64,000 nt of DNA from Porodaedalea pini (Eukaryota > Basidiomycota > Agaricomycetes > Hymenochaetales > Hymenochaetaceae). The notes beneath the pieces are model-generated. The model was given only the letters and a program-made list of their open reading frames with translations, was not told the origin of the DNA and searched no databases. The stretch is taken from contig NBAY01000013.1 in assembly GCA_002794775.1 (NCBI GenBank), forward strand, positions 310,001 to 374,000, written 5' to 3'. The position numbers were made by a program, and so were the translations under genes. The stretch's first letter is position 1. Each line of letters opens with the position of its first letter. Shown here one piece after another: positions 1 through 13,830 of this stretch.

Positions 1-65
1 CTTGTAGCGCCTGCGACGACATTATAGAGCTCTTCTGGGGAAACCGAAACGACTGGCCGATTCAT
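1..65 (-). CDS. Possible 5' end of an unidentified gene (partial)
   Basis: An ATG on the minus strand at 65-63 opens a frame that runs off the left edge without a stop. It begins Met-Asn-Arg-Pro-Val-Val-Ser-Val-Ser-Pro-Glu-Glu-Leu-Tyr. The composition is protein-like and the position, head to head with the next gene, fits the layout of the rest of the window. Only about 21 codons are visible, so no family can be named. It could also be a chance frame. Confidence 0.3.
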   Translation of the reverse strand, partial: MNRPVVSVSPEELYNVVAGAT

Positions 66-265
66 GACCGCGAAGATGTAGTGAACCGCCAACAGCTGCG
101 CATAGGATCGTAAGCAAGAAGTGTGAAAGGGCGCTGCGACACGCTCGCAAGTTTCGACGCGTCGGCACGTCGGCACGTGTCCGACGATCACTAGGGTGTG
201 TTTTTTGAGCTCGGAGTCCAAATTCTTGTGAGCCCAGCCGCTGGTCTTCCCTCCTCGCAATATTA
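66..265. promoter_or_regulatory. Putative divergent promoter, left-edge gene / acyltransferase
   Basis: This 200-base gap lies between the ATG of the possible left-edge gene and the ATG of the acyltransferase gene. It contains no open frame of note. A repeated 'gtcggcac' element stands at about 163-178. A promoter role is inferred from position only. Confidence 0.35.
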
Positions 266-1754
266 ATGGAGAAATATTCGTCTTATAGGGCAAGTGTAAT
301 CAGTCTAGCCTTAATCATTCCTTTCTAACGCTGCCCAGGACCCTGGTACTGGCATTCAAGTCAGTGAAATATCAGCAGCGATTTTTTTAGTTCCACGTTG
401 TCTAACTCGTAATAGCCTTTCCTGTCGCCAGTGCCTCCCCAAGGATCTGAGTCAATTGCGACCGTCTTTAGACCAGTGCTATATCTCATTGGCGTAATAC
501 GTACAACTCTCGTACTTGTGCTCGCTCTTCTCTATGTTATCCTCGTTCAAGGCGTCCTACTCGTAAGCGTCATACTTGAGTACCAGTGCCGTCATGAACA
601 CTATCTGATGTTAGCAGCTTCCAGTACCTCCACTGCGGCGAGCTCACTCATCCATCTTGACCTCCATCATATGTCGTTTGTCTCTTCTATTAGTTGGTAT
701 TTACTGGATTCCGGTCGAGGTTGTGAGACGGAAAAGAGGGTAAGCAAAGTAACTGTACGCATAGCGCAACTGACCTGAAGATACCCTATTTTTCTAGCCG
801 GTTTACTACAAAAGAGACATGGTCACCCAAAGCAGGGGATCTTATAGTTTCGAACTGGATCTCGTGGCTTGAAATCGCATGGCTGGCCTTCAGGTCAGTG
901 TGTTTGACGGAACTTATATCTAGATTAACTAACAGAGCTTATTCAGATTTAATCCAATGTTCATCCTTCCTATCACTGATCCCGTTGAAAGAGCGACTTC
1001 TCCGGCTAGCTCTCCCTCGCGTGTCACACCTGGTAGAAGAACAGGCACAGGTTCTGCAGCCATAGCCCTTCCAAATCAGAGCCGCACTCAGACAAAACGC
1101 GCCGAAGTACGAGGTTTCGCAGAAGTGTCTCTGCTCCGCATGATATCCTCGTGTGGGCGCGTGCCACCTTTTGGTATACAGAGTCTTTCCTGCTTGCTGT
1201 CCATTGACGACATCTGCACACGTGCGAAGAAATCCGGTCAACCCGTGGTCTTGTTCCCCGAGTGCACGACGAGCAATGGCCGAGGGTTACTCCGGTTTTC
1301 CAATGTGTTTAAAGGATCCTCTGTCCCTGTGAAGGATTTTAACGTATTTATAATGTGTGTCAGGTATGCAGACTTTCACATGAAGGAAGGAAGAAATTGA
1401 ATTAACAAATTTTTGACCAAAAAGGATCGACCCTCCGACGGCCTTGTCCCCTACCCTATCCCTGCCTATCCCGTCTTCACAACCTGTCATCAATCCGATT
1501 CCTCACATCTTCTCGATTTCTTCTTCAATTCTACCTCATGCGATTTCTATCCGCCTACTTGCACCGACTGACTCGCCAGCTCGAGTGCATTCATGCTAAA
1601 TGAAGTTCTTTCTGGGCCTGTTAGAGGAGACGACATGCTAGTAGAAGTATGTTCGATCTTAATCTCTGAGATAGGGAGGGTGAAGCGCACAGGTATGGGA
1701 TGGGAGGATAAGTCCATGTTCTTGGAGTTCTTTAAGGGCAAAGGCGGCAGATAG
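266..1754 (+). CDS. LOA1: LOA1/Vps66-type lysophosphatidic acid acyltransferase, with a C-terminal frame break
   Basis: The family (PlsC superfamily, ER and lipid droplets) transfers an acyl chain to lysophosphatidic acid in phosphatidate and triacylglycerol synthesis. Seven exons can be joined: 266-295, 339-359, 416-562, 618-739, 798-893, 947-1363 and 1425-1754. They give an N-terminal segment with a membrane helix (about residues 30-60), a Trp-Ile-Pro-Val-Glu motif, and the family block VVLFPECTTSNGRGLLRF, whose FPEGT-like core is PlsC motif III. The last exon reads well to HAISIRLLAPTDSP (about 1534-1578), then the similarity jumps one frame to SSAFMLNEVL and on to a tail ending at 1752-1754. 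The exons sum to 1163 bases, one short of a multiple of three, so one base seems missing near 1577. Unrepaired, the protein stops at 1597-1599 and loses about 59 residues. It is convergent with the next gene, 103 bases apart. Confidence 0.78.
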
Positions 1755-1857
1755 ATGGGATTCCTGCGAATACGTGCATATGCGCTGATTATATTCCAAT
1801 GTAGATTGTTGTGCTTCCAAAAAAATCAAGCGAATCTAGACTAAGACCCACAATAGT

Positions 1858-3719
1858 CTACAGCTTGGCTTTTTCCTGTATCACCCTTTGCAAAGCCTGC
1901 CTGAAGTCTGCTTTCAAGTCCTCCAAGAGCACGGGCAATTAGGTTTGTTTTATCCAAACGGGTCATTAAGCATACCTCTAATTCCTCAACGCCGATACTG
2001 ACACGGATAAGGCGTGGGTCAGACGCCGGATCCGAAGTGATGCGGTGCTCGATCAGACTCTCGACCCCTCCCAGACTTGTCGCGGGCTTTGTTGGAACTA
2101 TCAGTACCGAGTAACACATAAGAAACAGAGTTGACGTACGACAAGATATTTGACGAGGTGCGGTAGTATCGTCGCATGCTCCTTCTTCGAGAGCTGCACA
2201 CATAATATTTTCCATCAAAACTCTGTTTAAAGTGGTTCACGAGGAAGACTCACCAAGAAGGCAAACGTCGCATTCCAGCCTCCTTCCATTTGCTTCGCAA
2301 TGTCCCAATCGGCCGTCTTCGCTTGCAAGCTTGAATGGTACACCTTTTGAACTATGCCGCCTGGGACGCCGTCCCACTCCTGCCCAGCAGGGATTTGCGA
2401 GAGGCGGTCTAGCCAATGCGCAAGGGCAGTTGCCGTTTGTGACTGACGGGGAATACGCAGATGGAATGTACGGAGCGAGCGCAACAGCAGCCATGACTCG
2501 AGTGAACCCTTCGGGATAGATTGCTCAGACACCGGCAGCATATACTGAGAATATGCAGGAGCATTACCATCATGTTACCCGTATATGTGCGATCCGTCCA
2601 TAACTGTTGGTTGAAGGCATTTTATTGATAAGTATGAATCCATTGTGTTCTCCTCTGATACTAAAAAGCCCACCTCCTGCCATTGATCAGCAGACTTAAC
2701 GATCAATACACCACAAAGTAGGTCAGAGTGGCCACCGAAATACTTCGTTCCTGTGCAAGAGAAAATCAGCCGATGAACACCGGAAAGACGACGTTCGTAC
2801 CGCTATGCATGACACAATCAGCACCCCATTTGAACGGGTACTGTAAGGGTGGAGGAGCGAAGGTCGAGTCCACGAAAAGGTAGCCTTTCACAGCATGCAC
2901 CTTGATAAATAGCAATAAGCGAATAAACTCATCACTCTTCGTTTTAATCACCTTGTCTGCATAGTACTGCATATTTCTAGGAAGAAATAAGCTCATTTTT
3001 GAAGACTAATCATGCTCTTGAGCTTACCTTGACTCCCCCGTAGGGTTCAAAGGCGTTTCGAGCCAGCATAACGTGCCCTCTTCGAAGTCGTCATCGATAT
3101 TTATGATCTTAACATCTCTGGACTTTCTGTACGTTTGGATGGTTTGGTGGCAGCCCTGCACAAGGCGGTTAGACTTCGTTCAGAGGGAGAATGAGATATG
3201 GTACATGGTATCCTCCCGTGATCGCAATGCATTTAGGCTTGTAGTGGACGAGCGCCTAGATAGAGTTTGCAATCAGGGACGTCCGTATTTGCAAAATCAA
3301 CGACTTTCAATGCGATACTGACCGCATAAGAGGACGCGAGTCCAGAAGCATACGTTATAGCATGGCCTTCCTACAACTCAACACATGAGCAACTAAGAAA
3401 ACTTCCGGCTCAACCTTATAGCTTACATTAAGCGTAGAAAGAATCTTCTCTGCCCTAGTGCTATTTTCTTGAGTGTACCTAGAGTATACGTGGTGACTTG
3501 GATTCGCAGGATCAAACCCGCTAATATTCGTCAATGCGCCCTGGGGCGTCCTAAAAGCTGCGAATATAGTTAGACGTGGCAATTTTTGTTGCGGTATGAT
3601 ACTTTACTTGTAGTTACGGAAATTGAAGGCGCAACGTCTTGTGATTTACTATAAGGTGTATCCCCATGCACTAGCTTTGTACCATTCACCGATGGCGAGC
3701 CGTTCGGTTTGGAGGTCAT
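1858..3719 (-). CDS. PLP-dependent Cys/Met metabolism enzyme (cystathionine beta-lyase / gamma-synthase type)
   Basis: These enzymes interconvert cysteine, cystathionine and homocysteine with pyridoxal phosphate, in cytosol or peroxisome. The N-terminus reads MTSKPNGSPSVNG, then KLVHGDTPYS. Next come the family blocks NPSHHVYSRYTQEN and VDSTFAPPPLQYPF, and SGTKYFGGHSD, whose lysine is the expected PLP Schiff base and which is formed across an intron near 2750-2795. Further on are RIPRQSQTATALAHWL, KQMEGGWNATFAF and the C-terminal LVPTKPATSLGGVESLIEHR block that closes the active site. The last intron joins GVEELE to DLKADF, giving a stop at 1860-1858. The ATG at 3719-3717 is chosen because it starts the conserved N-terminus. 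Beta-lyase, gamma-lyase and gamma-synthase cannot be separated by eye. Confidence 0.85.
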
Positions 3720-4137
3720 GGTGGTAAGTGGGGATGCCAGAGAAGCCGGATTCTATTACTTTATCTGAAAGTACTTACCTACATGACTCACATCACTTGC
3801 GGATAACGCCATTTCGGCATTTTAAAACGACCCATAACGGGATGTTATTTCTAGAACTACGAGCAATGTACAATACAGGTTTGACATAAGACATAAAGCA
3901 TGAATACACCGGCCTCTCCCAGGGGAAACGAGAAGCGCAAAAGACATGCGAAGTAATCCAATGTTGTTGAAGCACAAGTTCGACGCCTGAAAAAAAAAGA
4001 CAATAAGATAGGCAAAACCGGAGAGGCAGAGACCTGGCAACAGGCCAGGCCTGCGAGATTCTCAAGACCTCGCGAGCTCGAATTGGTGGGTTGTCAAACT
4101 GTTGAGGCGCAAAACGACTGCAACATGGACGCTGCTT
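3720..4137. other. Short intergenic gap between cystathionine enzyme and PAP1
   Basis: This gap of 418 bases separates two minus-strand genes. A second minus-strand ATG at about 3812 opens a 13-codon frame ending in a good donor (GTAAGT, about 3775). It may be a 5' untranslated exon or an alternative first exon of the cystathionine gene. No other coding signal is visible. Confidence 0.4.
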
Positions 4138-6929
<2,792 letters not shown>

Positions 6930-7228
6930 AGTGTTTAGAGAAAATACGCTCAACGCTCAGAAAGAATGTCAGGTTTGTAAACGAAAGGAGTAGATGAGCA
7001 CCGAGTTGAGTACGAGCGCAAAAACTGCCTTCAGAGAGGACTCGTAAACGGTTTGAAGTCAGCTGGAATTGACAGCGCCACTCCATTATAAAACGAAGCT
7101 CTCAAAGCTCTCACGGTGTTTCGTACTACCTCCGTTGCATTTATTGTTCGATAATAATTATACAACACCCAGAACATGTCTGTGCTAAGGATGAGGAAAA
7201 AGCCGTCTGTCCTGGTAATTAAGATATA

Positions 7229-8242
7229 TCAATATTGCTTTAGACTAGCTCGGACCAGTATTATTGCTCTTGGTCTTCCCCGAGCCATGTCCTCTTTGAC
7301 TTTCATATCCGAAGACTCTCCAAACAGGAGCCCAAGGGTAAGTGTGAACATAAAAGGCCTCGGGAGCTCACAAGAGATATGCAAATCGCGGTAATTTGCT
7401 CCAAGAGGGAAAGCACCTTTCCGACAAGCTGCATCCAGCGTAGAAAAGCCGTCTAATCTGAGAAGGTTCAGGTCTGCTCCATACCTTTTCAAATTTGAGA
7501 CCAATGCAAGTATGAAGAAAAGAGAGAAGGGGTCCAAGTTCACCGAGATAGACATATATTGGGGAAAGTAGTTGATAAGTGTGTATAGGTATGAAAGAAA
7601 GGGTCACAACACGCACCTTAGGCATGCCTGGACTGTCTCGAAACCAGAGTCTCCGGGGAAGGCCGCGACATGAAGCGCGATCACCCTTGTTTCTTCGCCC
7701 TCTATTGCATTCGGATTGACGCCTTCGGAAAGAAGGTTCTCCACGATTTCCCAATCACCCGAGCCAGCTGCATCGAGCATTGCTCTTGAGAACATATTCA
7801 CTGAGAATCAGTGAGAAGCGTGGATGCGGTCTGAGGTTGAGTACTCACAGCTCCTATTTTCGGGCAAGGCTTTCCTCTTTCTCCTCATCGAAAGCCTTCC
7901 CAAGGTCAAAGTCATTTGTAACCCCTCCCTCATTTCTGGCGGTAACCAAGAGCCTTCCATTGACATCTAATGGATTTCCATTGCACGCTGATAAAGGACA
8001 TATGCTCCGGTCCCATCCTCCGCTTTCGTCCAGCTCTTGAAGGCATGCCCAGTGGAATTGATGACCTGCTGTACGCGAGTCTCGCTGACAAGGTCGTCAG
8101 GAATCGTTGAGAACGGCCCATCAGAACCGTACGCATCGATGTCAGAGGGTGAATAACAGAGTGCACACTCTGAAGCTTCAGAAAACGTCGAAGGGACTGG
8201 AGAAGACATTGAGGACAGAATTGAAAGGCAAAGCGCTTTCAT
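7229..8242 (-). CDS. Zinc-finger-like plus ankyrin-repeat protein, apparently frame-broken
   Basis: The frame starts at MKALCLSILSSMSSP (ATG 8242-8240) and soon has a Cys-x2-Cys pair (ECALC). After about 8070 the coding character moves to another frame: GHQFHWACLQELDES, then CPLSACNGNPLDVNG and TARNEGGVTNDF. Together these give a Cys-x2-Cys, His-x2-His-x2-Cys, Cys-Pro...Cys pattern resembling RING-H2 with the third ligand absent. A second one-base shift is needed near 7865 to connect to PENRSLNMFSRAMLDA, across a clear 48-base intron (about 7801-7848). That part starts the ankyrin repeats (SGDWEIVENLLSEGVNPN, then YGADLNLLRLDGFSTLDAA). The function is unknown; the two shifts mean a decaying gene, sequence errors, or unusual splicing. 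The 3' end is uncertain. Confidence 0.5.
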
Positions 8243-8446
8243 CTTCGAAAGTCTTGGATGATTACCATTTATAGTACTTATATAGATGCGAGTTGTGGTA
8301 TGTTACGTGACATATAGACTAGGCTCAAATAGATGGAATAAAAGTCTGAGAAAATGTGATGCAGGAATGTACAGTGAGTGGTTTCGTGAACTGAAAGCAA
8401 AGCAAAACAAGAAAATATAATATTCCTGGTAGGAAACCGACGTCCT

Positions 8447-9878
8447 TCATTCGTCCACAACACTGCCAGTGAAATCAGACCCGTCGTCCTCCAGCTCGTC
8501 CTCCTTCTGCGGCAGAGTCCCAAGAAGGTTCCCTGTACAATCCTCGAGCCTGATGCGTTGGTTCGCGCACTGGTCCCACCACCGTTCCCACCGCTCATAA
8601 CAGAGACCCTCCGCGGGTCCGTTGTTTTTGTTGAGGTCGTTAAGCAGGCCCGGCTCAAGCACTCTCACGAGGCTGAGACTCGGGAAGTTGTGTTTGTTAA
8701 TAGCAGCAAAGTTGATGTCGTTCCGTCTCCTCATAATGACGGCCTCAAACGGATTGACCTGAGCGACTTCTCCAGCAAAGCCAACTCCAAATGCGTGCCT
8801 CAGACCGTAGAGGCCGATGTTCTGGATCTTTTTGTGAGGGATAGTAACCAGATTTCCTTCTAGCTGCCAGTCAAGGCTGAAGCAGAAGGTCGTGAGGTTG
8901 GGGCACATGCTGAGAATCGATGATACGTCGAGAGTAGGAATGGCGTTGATGTTGAGCATCTCTAATTGCGGCGCATGCGCTTGGAGGACCTCCAGAATAT
9001 CTGGGAAATCGTGACGACAGGCCTTGAAGTCGAGAGTCAGGCTAGTGAGCTCAGGCATCTCCCACAGAACTATCTGCTCGACAAAATCCTGGATTGCGCC
9101 TTGCAGGCTCAGCTGCTTTAGGTGCGGGAATGAGACGCCCATGATCTTCCTGATGCCTGGTAGAGTAGAAGACGTCTCTTCCGATGGATAGTTAAGGTCG
9201 ATCTGAAGCGCGACGAGGTTCCGCATGCCTAAGACGGCAGGTACCAGCTTTGCCTGAGCATTGAACGCAAGCTTCCACTGCATTAGCTCCAGCGACGACG
9301 AGCAATACGTGCGTAGAGCGTCAGCGATAGATAAGAACGACCCGGGTCCTATTTGCGGATCCACCCTGAAGACCTGCAGGTTTGGACAATGTCGGACGAG
9401 GGAGACGACGCAGTCATCCATGCCCATAACGTTCAGGTCGCGTACGCCCAGCCGGTCGTCCGAGTAGATGTAAAGAGCCTTCGTCCACCATCCCAGTTTC
9501 GTATTTCCGTCGAGAGCTGCAGCCAGGATGTGGAGGCGATTTGGGTCGCTGACCAGAATCGAGCGGTACATATATTCGACACCAATCTGTGCGAACGCGA
9601 CACATGTCTCCGTGAAAGCCTTCCATATACATATATCAGCACAGCTTATCACGAGTGGAACTAGCCTCATTGCTCACTTTCTTAAGTGCATAGCTCTGGC
9701 GTTGCTTAATTTGAAGAGCTTCCTGTGGTTTGCGCAACCACCACTCGCCAAAAACCATTTCGTACCATGAGCTTTCGGCTAAAGGAGAGACAAGCGCTGT
9801 TTCAAGAATAGGATCATCCTGGACAGCAAAGTCAAGGATTTCCCTCCATATCTCAGGCGGGAGCGCAGGCACCGGCAT
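8447..9878 (-). CDS. F-box protein of the Agaricomycete type
   Basis: An F-box opens the protein: MPVPALPPEIWREILDFAV (ATG at 9878-9876). F-boxes bind Skp1 and bring substrates to SCF ubiquitin ligases. An intron of about 60 bases near 9622-9681 joins RQSYALKK to AFTETCVAFAQIGVEYMYR, and the rest is one long exon of about 390 residues. That exon has irregular Leu-rich segments (PNLQVFRV, FPHLKQLSL, MPELTSLTLDF, PQLEMLNI), consistent with a degenerate LRR substrate platform. It ends acidic (EDELEDDGSDF) with a stop at 8449-8447. Such proteins form large expanded families in mushroom genomes and the target cannot be predicted. An upstream GTG extends the frame slightly, but the ATG fits the usual start. 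Confidence 0.85.
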
Positions 9879-10282
9879 AAATGCCTGCAGTAGCAAAGTA
9901 CTTCGTGACTGTGGCACTGTGCTGTTTGCAGCGCTTCGAGTTCAACAAGAAGCAGGCTGACGTCATCGAAGCCGGTCCGATTAACCGATGAAGACGACCT
10001 TCAAAGTGGGCAAGAAAGTTGATATATATATGAATATAGCTACTGTATAACGGTTAAGACGCATGGAAAACGCATACGTGTACAGAAAAGCGAACTATTT
10101 GAGAAATAAAAAAACTGAAAATCTAATATGTCCAATTCTGAAGAGACATCCGGTCAAGAGGCAGTTGCATGGCAAAACACTGGCACAAACATCAGAGCAA
10201 TGAAGGACGAGAGATAATTATGTAGGATGAATACAGATGGCGTAGTAGATTGTCAACGCCGTCAAAGAGGATGAGACATAGA
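9879..10282. other. Intergenic gap, no gene seen
   Basis: This gap of 404 bases is AT-rich and includes a 'gatatatatatgaatatag' stretch around 10019-10038 and A-runs near 10105-10120. It probably holds the promoter of the F-box gene and the 3' untranslated region of the beta-helix gene. No open frame has coding character. Confidence 0.5.
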
Positions 10283-12155
10283 TCAGAACTTCCCGCGAAT
10301 GAATCCTCTCCGACCATAATTCGTCTGGACTCCGCGACGAGCCAGAGCCCATCTGCGGATGAACCAAGCAAGCACTGCGATGATGGCAACGCCAAAGATG
10401 ATACCCAAAGCAAGGCCCACTTTCTCTCCAGTCGAAGTACCTGACGAACCCTCCGGTTGGCCCGGGGATTCGGGATTCCCGCCGTAAGGCCAGTAATCAC
10501 CGTCTGCGGGCGGCGAGATGCATGTGAGGCTGTCTCCATCTGAGATAGATGTGAAGTCGGACTGTGTATTCGAGGACTGTGTCGTGTTGTTGTCAATGAC
10601 GAATTCTTGGGTTGATGGTGTAGAGTCAGTCTATAACACAAATTTAGTTCTTCAGCTCTTTGTCGCTCTCGTAGATTACTTGAAACGAACTCACAGAACT
10701 GCAGTTGGGACCGCGAGAGCCAATAAAGGATGTGTTTCCGAAGAGGTCGTTGCTCGTCACAGTAAAATTCTTCGCAGACGTGATAGCGATTCCGTAACCG
10801 AATGCACCAGACAAATGGTTGCCGATGACAGTGCCATTCTCGCTCCTGTTATTTCCATAGCGATTACCAAACCACGTACGAGGTCCAATGGCGATGCCAA
10901 TCCTATAGTATTTCTCAGTTGTTGAACCTAAACCCACGAAGAATGCAGCAATCGCGTACTTTATGATAGCATCGAACTCGTCATCGCCCTTTGTCGCTGA
11001 GCCACTCTCCGGGTCGGTAGCGAAGCCACCAAAAATGCTATTATTGCGGACAACGACATCCGTGTAATTGCCAGACCATGGCAGATAATCGACCAAATTG
11101 ATTCCTCCCAGTAGCGTTTGCTGAGTGATAATTTGCGTCAGACAAAAACAAAAAGGTTCAAGCAAGGGGCATACTTTTTCAATCCAAACGGTATTGTTCT
11201 CAACGAGAGTTCCGGGTGATCCGAATAAGACGATACCACCATCGGTAGGGTTGTTTACCATATTGTTCCGAACAAGTCCATTTGCGCAAGCGAAGCTGAT
11301 TCCATCAGCCCACTCTTGGAACGAGTCTGTTCCGCAAGGACCGATATCATTGTTCTCTGTTTTGTATTTCAGCGAACAGGCTACGAGCAGAACAAGAGAA
11401 GAACTCACGGACTGTGGCATTGTTGCACTAAATCACCAGGTAAAATTCAGATGACAGCGACAAAAACAAAGGCCTGAACGACGTACGAGCAGGCTACCTT
11501 CTGCTATGTGGAGGCACGACCAGCTTCTCGGGTTGAAGGAATGGACGTACTCGACAAGCTGTCCAGAGGTTGCACCACCCATCTCGATATTGGCGCCGCC
11601 GTTGATGATAGAATCCTCCCGTGAACCATTGATCTATTCCTTGAGCTTAAGTACTTGATACTGAAGCAAAGCAAAGCGTCGCACAGACCTGGATGTTCCT
11701 CAGTTTTATATTATTGCAAGTGCTGCAACCTCCTTGAATCGCCGTCGTGTGGCCTGTACCATTACTAATTGCCCCATTGACAGTGATCATCGCACGACTG
11801 CTGTCCGTCGGGTAGCCTTTTGTACTGATTTCTTGGTTTGGGAACGCGAAATTGATGGGCGCGACGATTTTGTACTCGGTGTCAGGGCAGAGCGATAAGA
11901 CATAACCCTGGCCGGACGAGTTCAGCGCAGTATTCATCCGATCAGTAAGCGTGTTCTGAGGGTCTGGGTCAAAGCAGTCATCTCGCGCAGACAGCCTAGG
12001 ATAAGAGAAGGCAATAGTAAGTACGAGGTCCAATCTCGATAGTCGCTCTGTGTCACGCACTTTGAAGGGCTGCCAGCCGGAGAACGCGTCGCGAGCATTT
12101 TGCCGCTACAGAAAACAGAATAAAGGAGCGGAAGCGTTAGGGATGTAAGTTGCAT
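10283..12155 (-). CDS. Secreted right-handed parallel beta-helix protein with C-terminal membrane anchor
   Basis: A signal peptide starts at MQLTSLTLPLLYSVF (ATG 12155-12153). An intron then joins SPSK to LSARDDCFDPDP. The central part is a run of Asn/Gly-rich turns with repeated 'hydrophobic-x-x-Asn-x-hydrophobic' rungs: LVRNNMVNNPTDGGIVLFG, TLVENNTVWIE, VVVRNNSIFGGF, TVIGNHLSGAFGYGIAI, FTVTSNDLFGN. This matches the PbH1/pectate-lyase-like beta-helix fold, often found in carbohydrate-active or cell-wall proteins. The C-terminus has Gly/Ser-rich linker DNA, one strong helix (VGLALGIIFGVAIIAVLAWF) and a basic cytosolic stub RRWALARRG, then a stop at 10285-10283. The type I membrane topology is inferred. 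No catalytic residues can be assigned. Several N-glycosylation sequons are present. Confidence 0.78.
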
Positions 12156-13830
12156 GGTGTGGGCAGTTGGCCAGCACCTGCGAGGCGTGAAGGTGGCTGT
12201 CGACTTGCGACAGATGCAGTGAGCGTTATAGATAAAGGGATGGGAAGCGCAAACGTCAACCCGCGTAACTCTCGTCATTGCCCAATTGGGACAGCACAGG
12301 CCGCTCGGCAGTGACACACGGCTTGTGCATGCCTCCGTCTGTTATTCAGATTACTGTTAGATGAGGAGCGCAGTAAAGGCGTTGTACTGAAGCACCTATG
12401 TATTACTGTCGCACGATGCTTGCCGTACTCAAACCTTCAACCATTCACTCCCAGAAAATCTAAACTTCGCAGCTGTTGCCGATATTGGTCTATAAGATCG
12501 GCAGATCGCCGTCGATGTGCGAAGTTTATTCCGACCGTGCACTGAATTTCTTTCAATTTCTTTGCAATAGCTACAGCTCGCACGACGGATGTCAAGTACC
12601 GTCGAAGAAGCTCTTCCCTGCGATAACATGATCTCTTGGACTGGCGCTCCAAGGCGCTTTATTGTGATTCCAAGACAATTTTCAGACCCTCCAATCGCCG
12701 TTTGTTCAGTCGAGACAGATTTGCTATCGAGTCAAGGTAAAGCATGCCGAGAGATAGCAGTAATAGTACTCATAACTGTCTGCATGCTGAGAGGGATTCT
12801 GTCGGTAGACTAAAGCCACATACGTGATGGGAGTCTGACGACAATTATAGAGCACATCCATTTTGAACACAGCATCCGTCCATGCATCGGCACACCAAGC
12901 CCGACGAGGGGACCTCTATGTCGTCAATTTTGATGACTGAACGTTACTTACTATATGGAGGTTTCGCCGGTCAGTCATCATAATGAGATGCACAGGTTTG
13001 CTAAGTCCAGTCGGACGAATGTTTGTGACGCAAACGCCCTCTTAGTCTAGCGTTCCAGGATACCTTTTCTCACAAAAAATGGCGCAAAGTCCCGATCTGC
13101 TACCGACTTACGCTGATCGAAGTCGCATTTATCTTGTCGAGGAATGCGATGCTAGGTAGCGAGGTGCAGTGGAACATATCATTAAGATGGCCTCGAGTTC
13201 TTAGCTCCGCTTGCTCTCTTCCCTTCTAAAGATCATGATCGAGGACGAGACCACCGCCCAATACCCAAGTAGATCCCCGGCAGCATTCGGCACGAGGTTA
13301 GTCAGTTTACACAGCTTCAAGTAACAGAATTCATTCCCTATACGCGGACCTGTAAGCGGACCTTCAACGGCCACTGACGGTCCTATCCCTATCGAACGTG
13401 CCTTATCGCAGGACATCTGTATCGTAAATCATAGCCAACGTAAGTCCACTGATTTGCATCGCCAACACAGCTAGGTATCTCAGCAACATCTCGACATATA
13501 AGTATGCTGTGGTGGTGGCTCGGACAAAATTGGACATGGCAGCCTGGAAGCTTCAGTAAGGCAACCGCGAGAACGGGTTCTTTCATTTCATGCGCCACAA
13601 AGATCATGATATTCTTCATCTGCACTTAGTCAAGATTAGTATCCTATGCAGCATCCTTCGTTAAGTGCAAGGTCCCAGACAAAGGAAGGCGTTTCAGCAT
13701 CACATTCTATAGAACCTGATCTGGGCATGAACGTTCACAATTGAGTTACTGGCGCACTCGCTGATTTTCCATATGAAGGCTTTTCGAATACACACCAATA
13801 CAAGCACTAGAAGTTGTTCCGCTAGCAACA
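12156..13830. other. Intergenic region, no recognised gene
   Basis: This is a 1.7 kb stretch with only short scattered open frames (up to 78 codons), none resembling a known family. No tRNA B-box, repeat or transposon end was seen. It lies between the 5' end of the beta-helix gene and the 3' end of the Ist3 gene. It could contain untranslated regions, a non-coding transcript or gene remnants. Confidence 0.5.

Noticed and set aside
9620..9690. Apparent frame break between the two F-box exons
   Set aside because: A standard intron of about 60 bases joins RQSYALKK to AFTETCV in frame, so no break is needed.
13201..13625. Two minus-strand frames of 71 and 78 codons
   Set aside because: They resemble no family, have no credible splice connection and lie in otherwise empty DNA.
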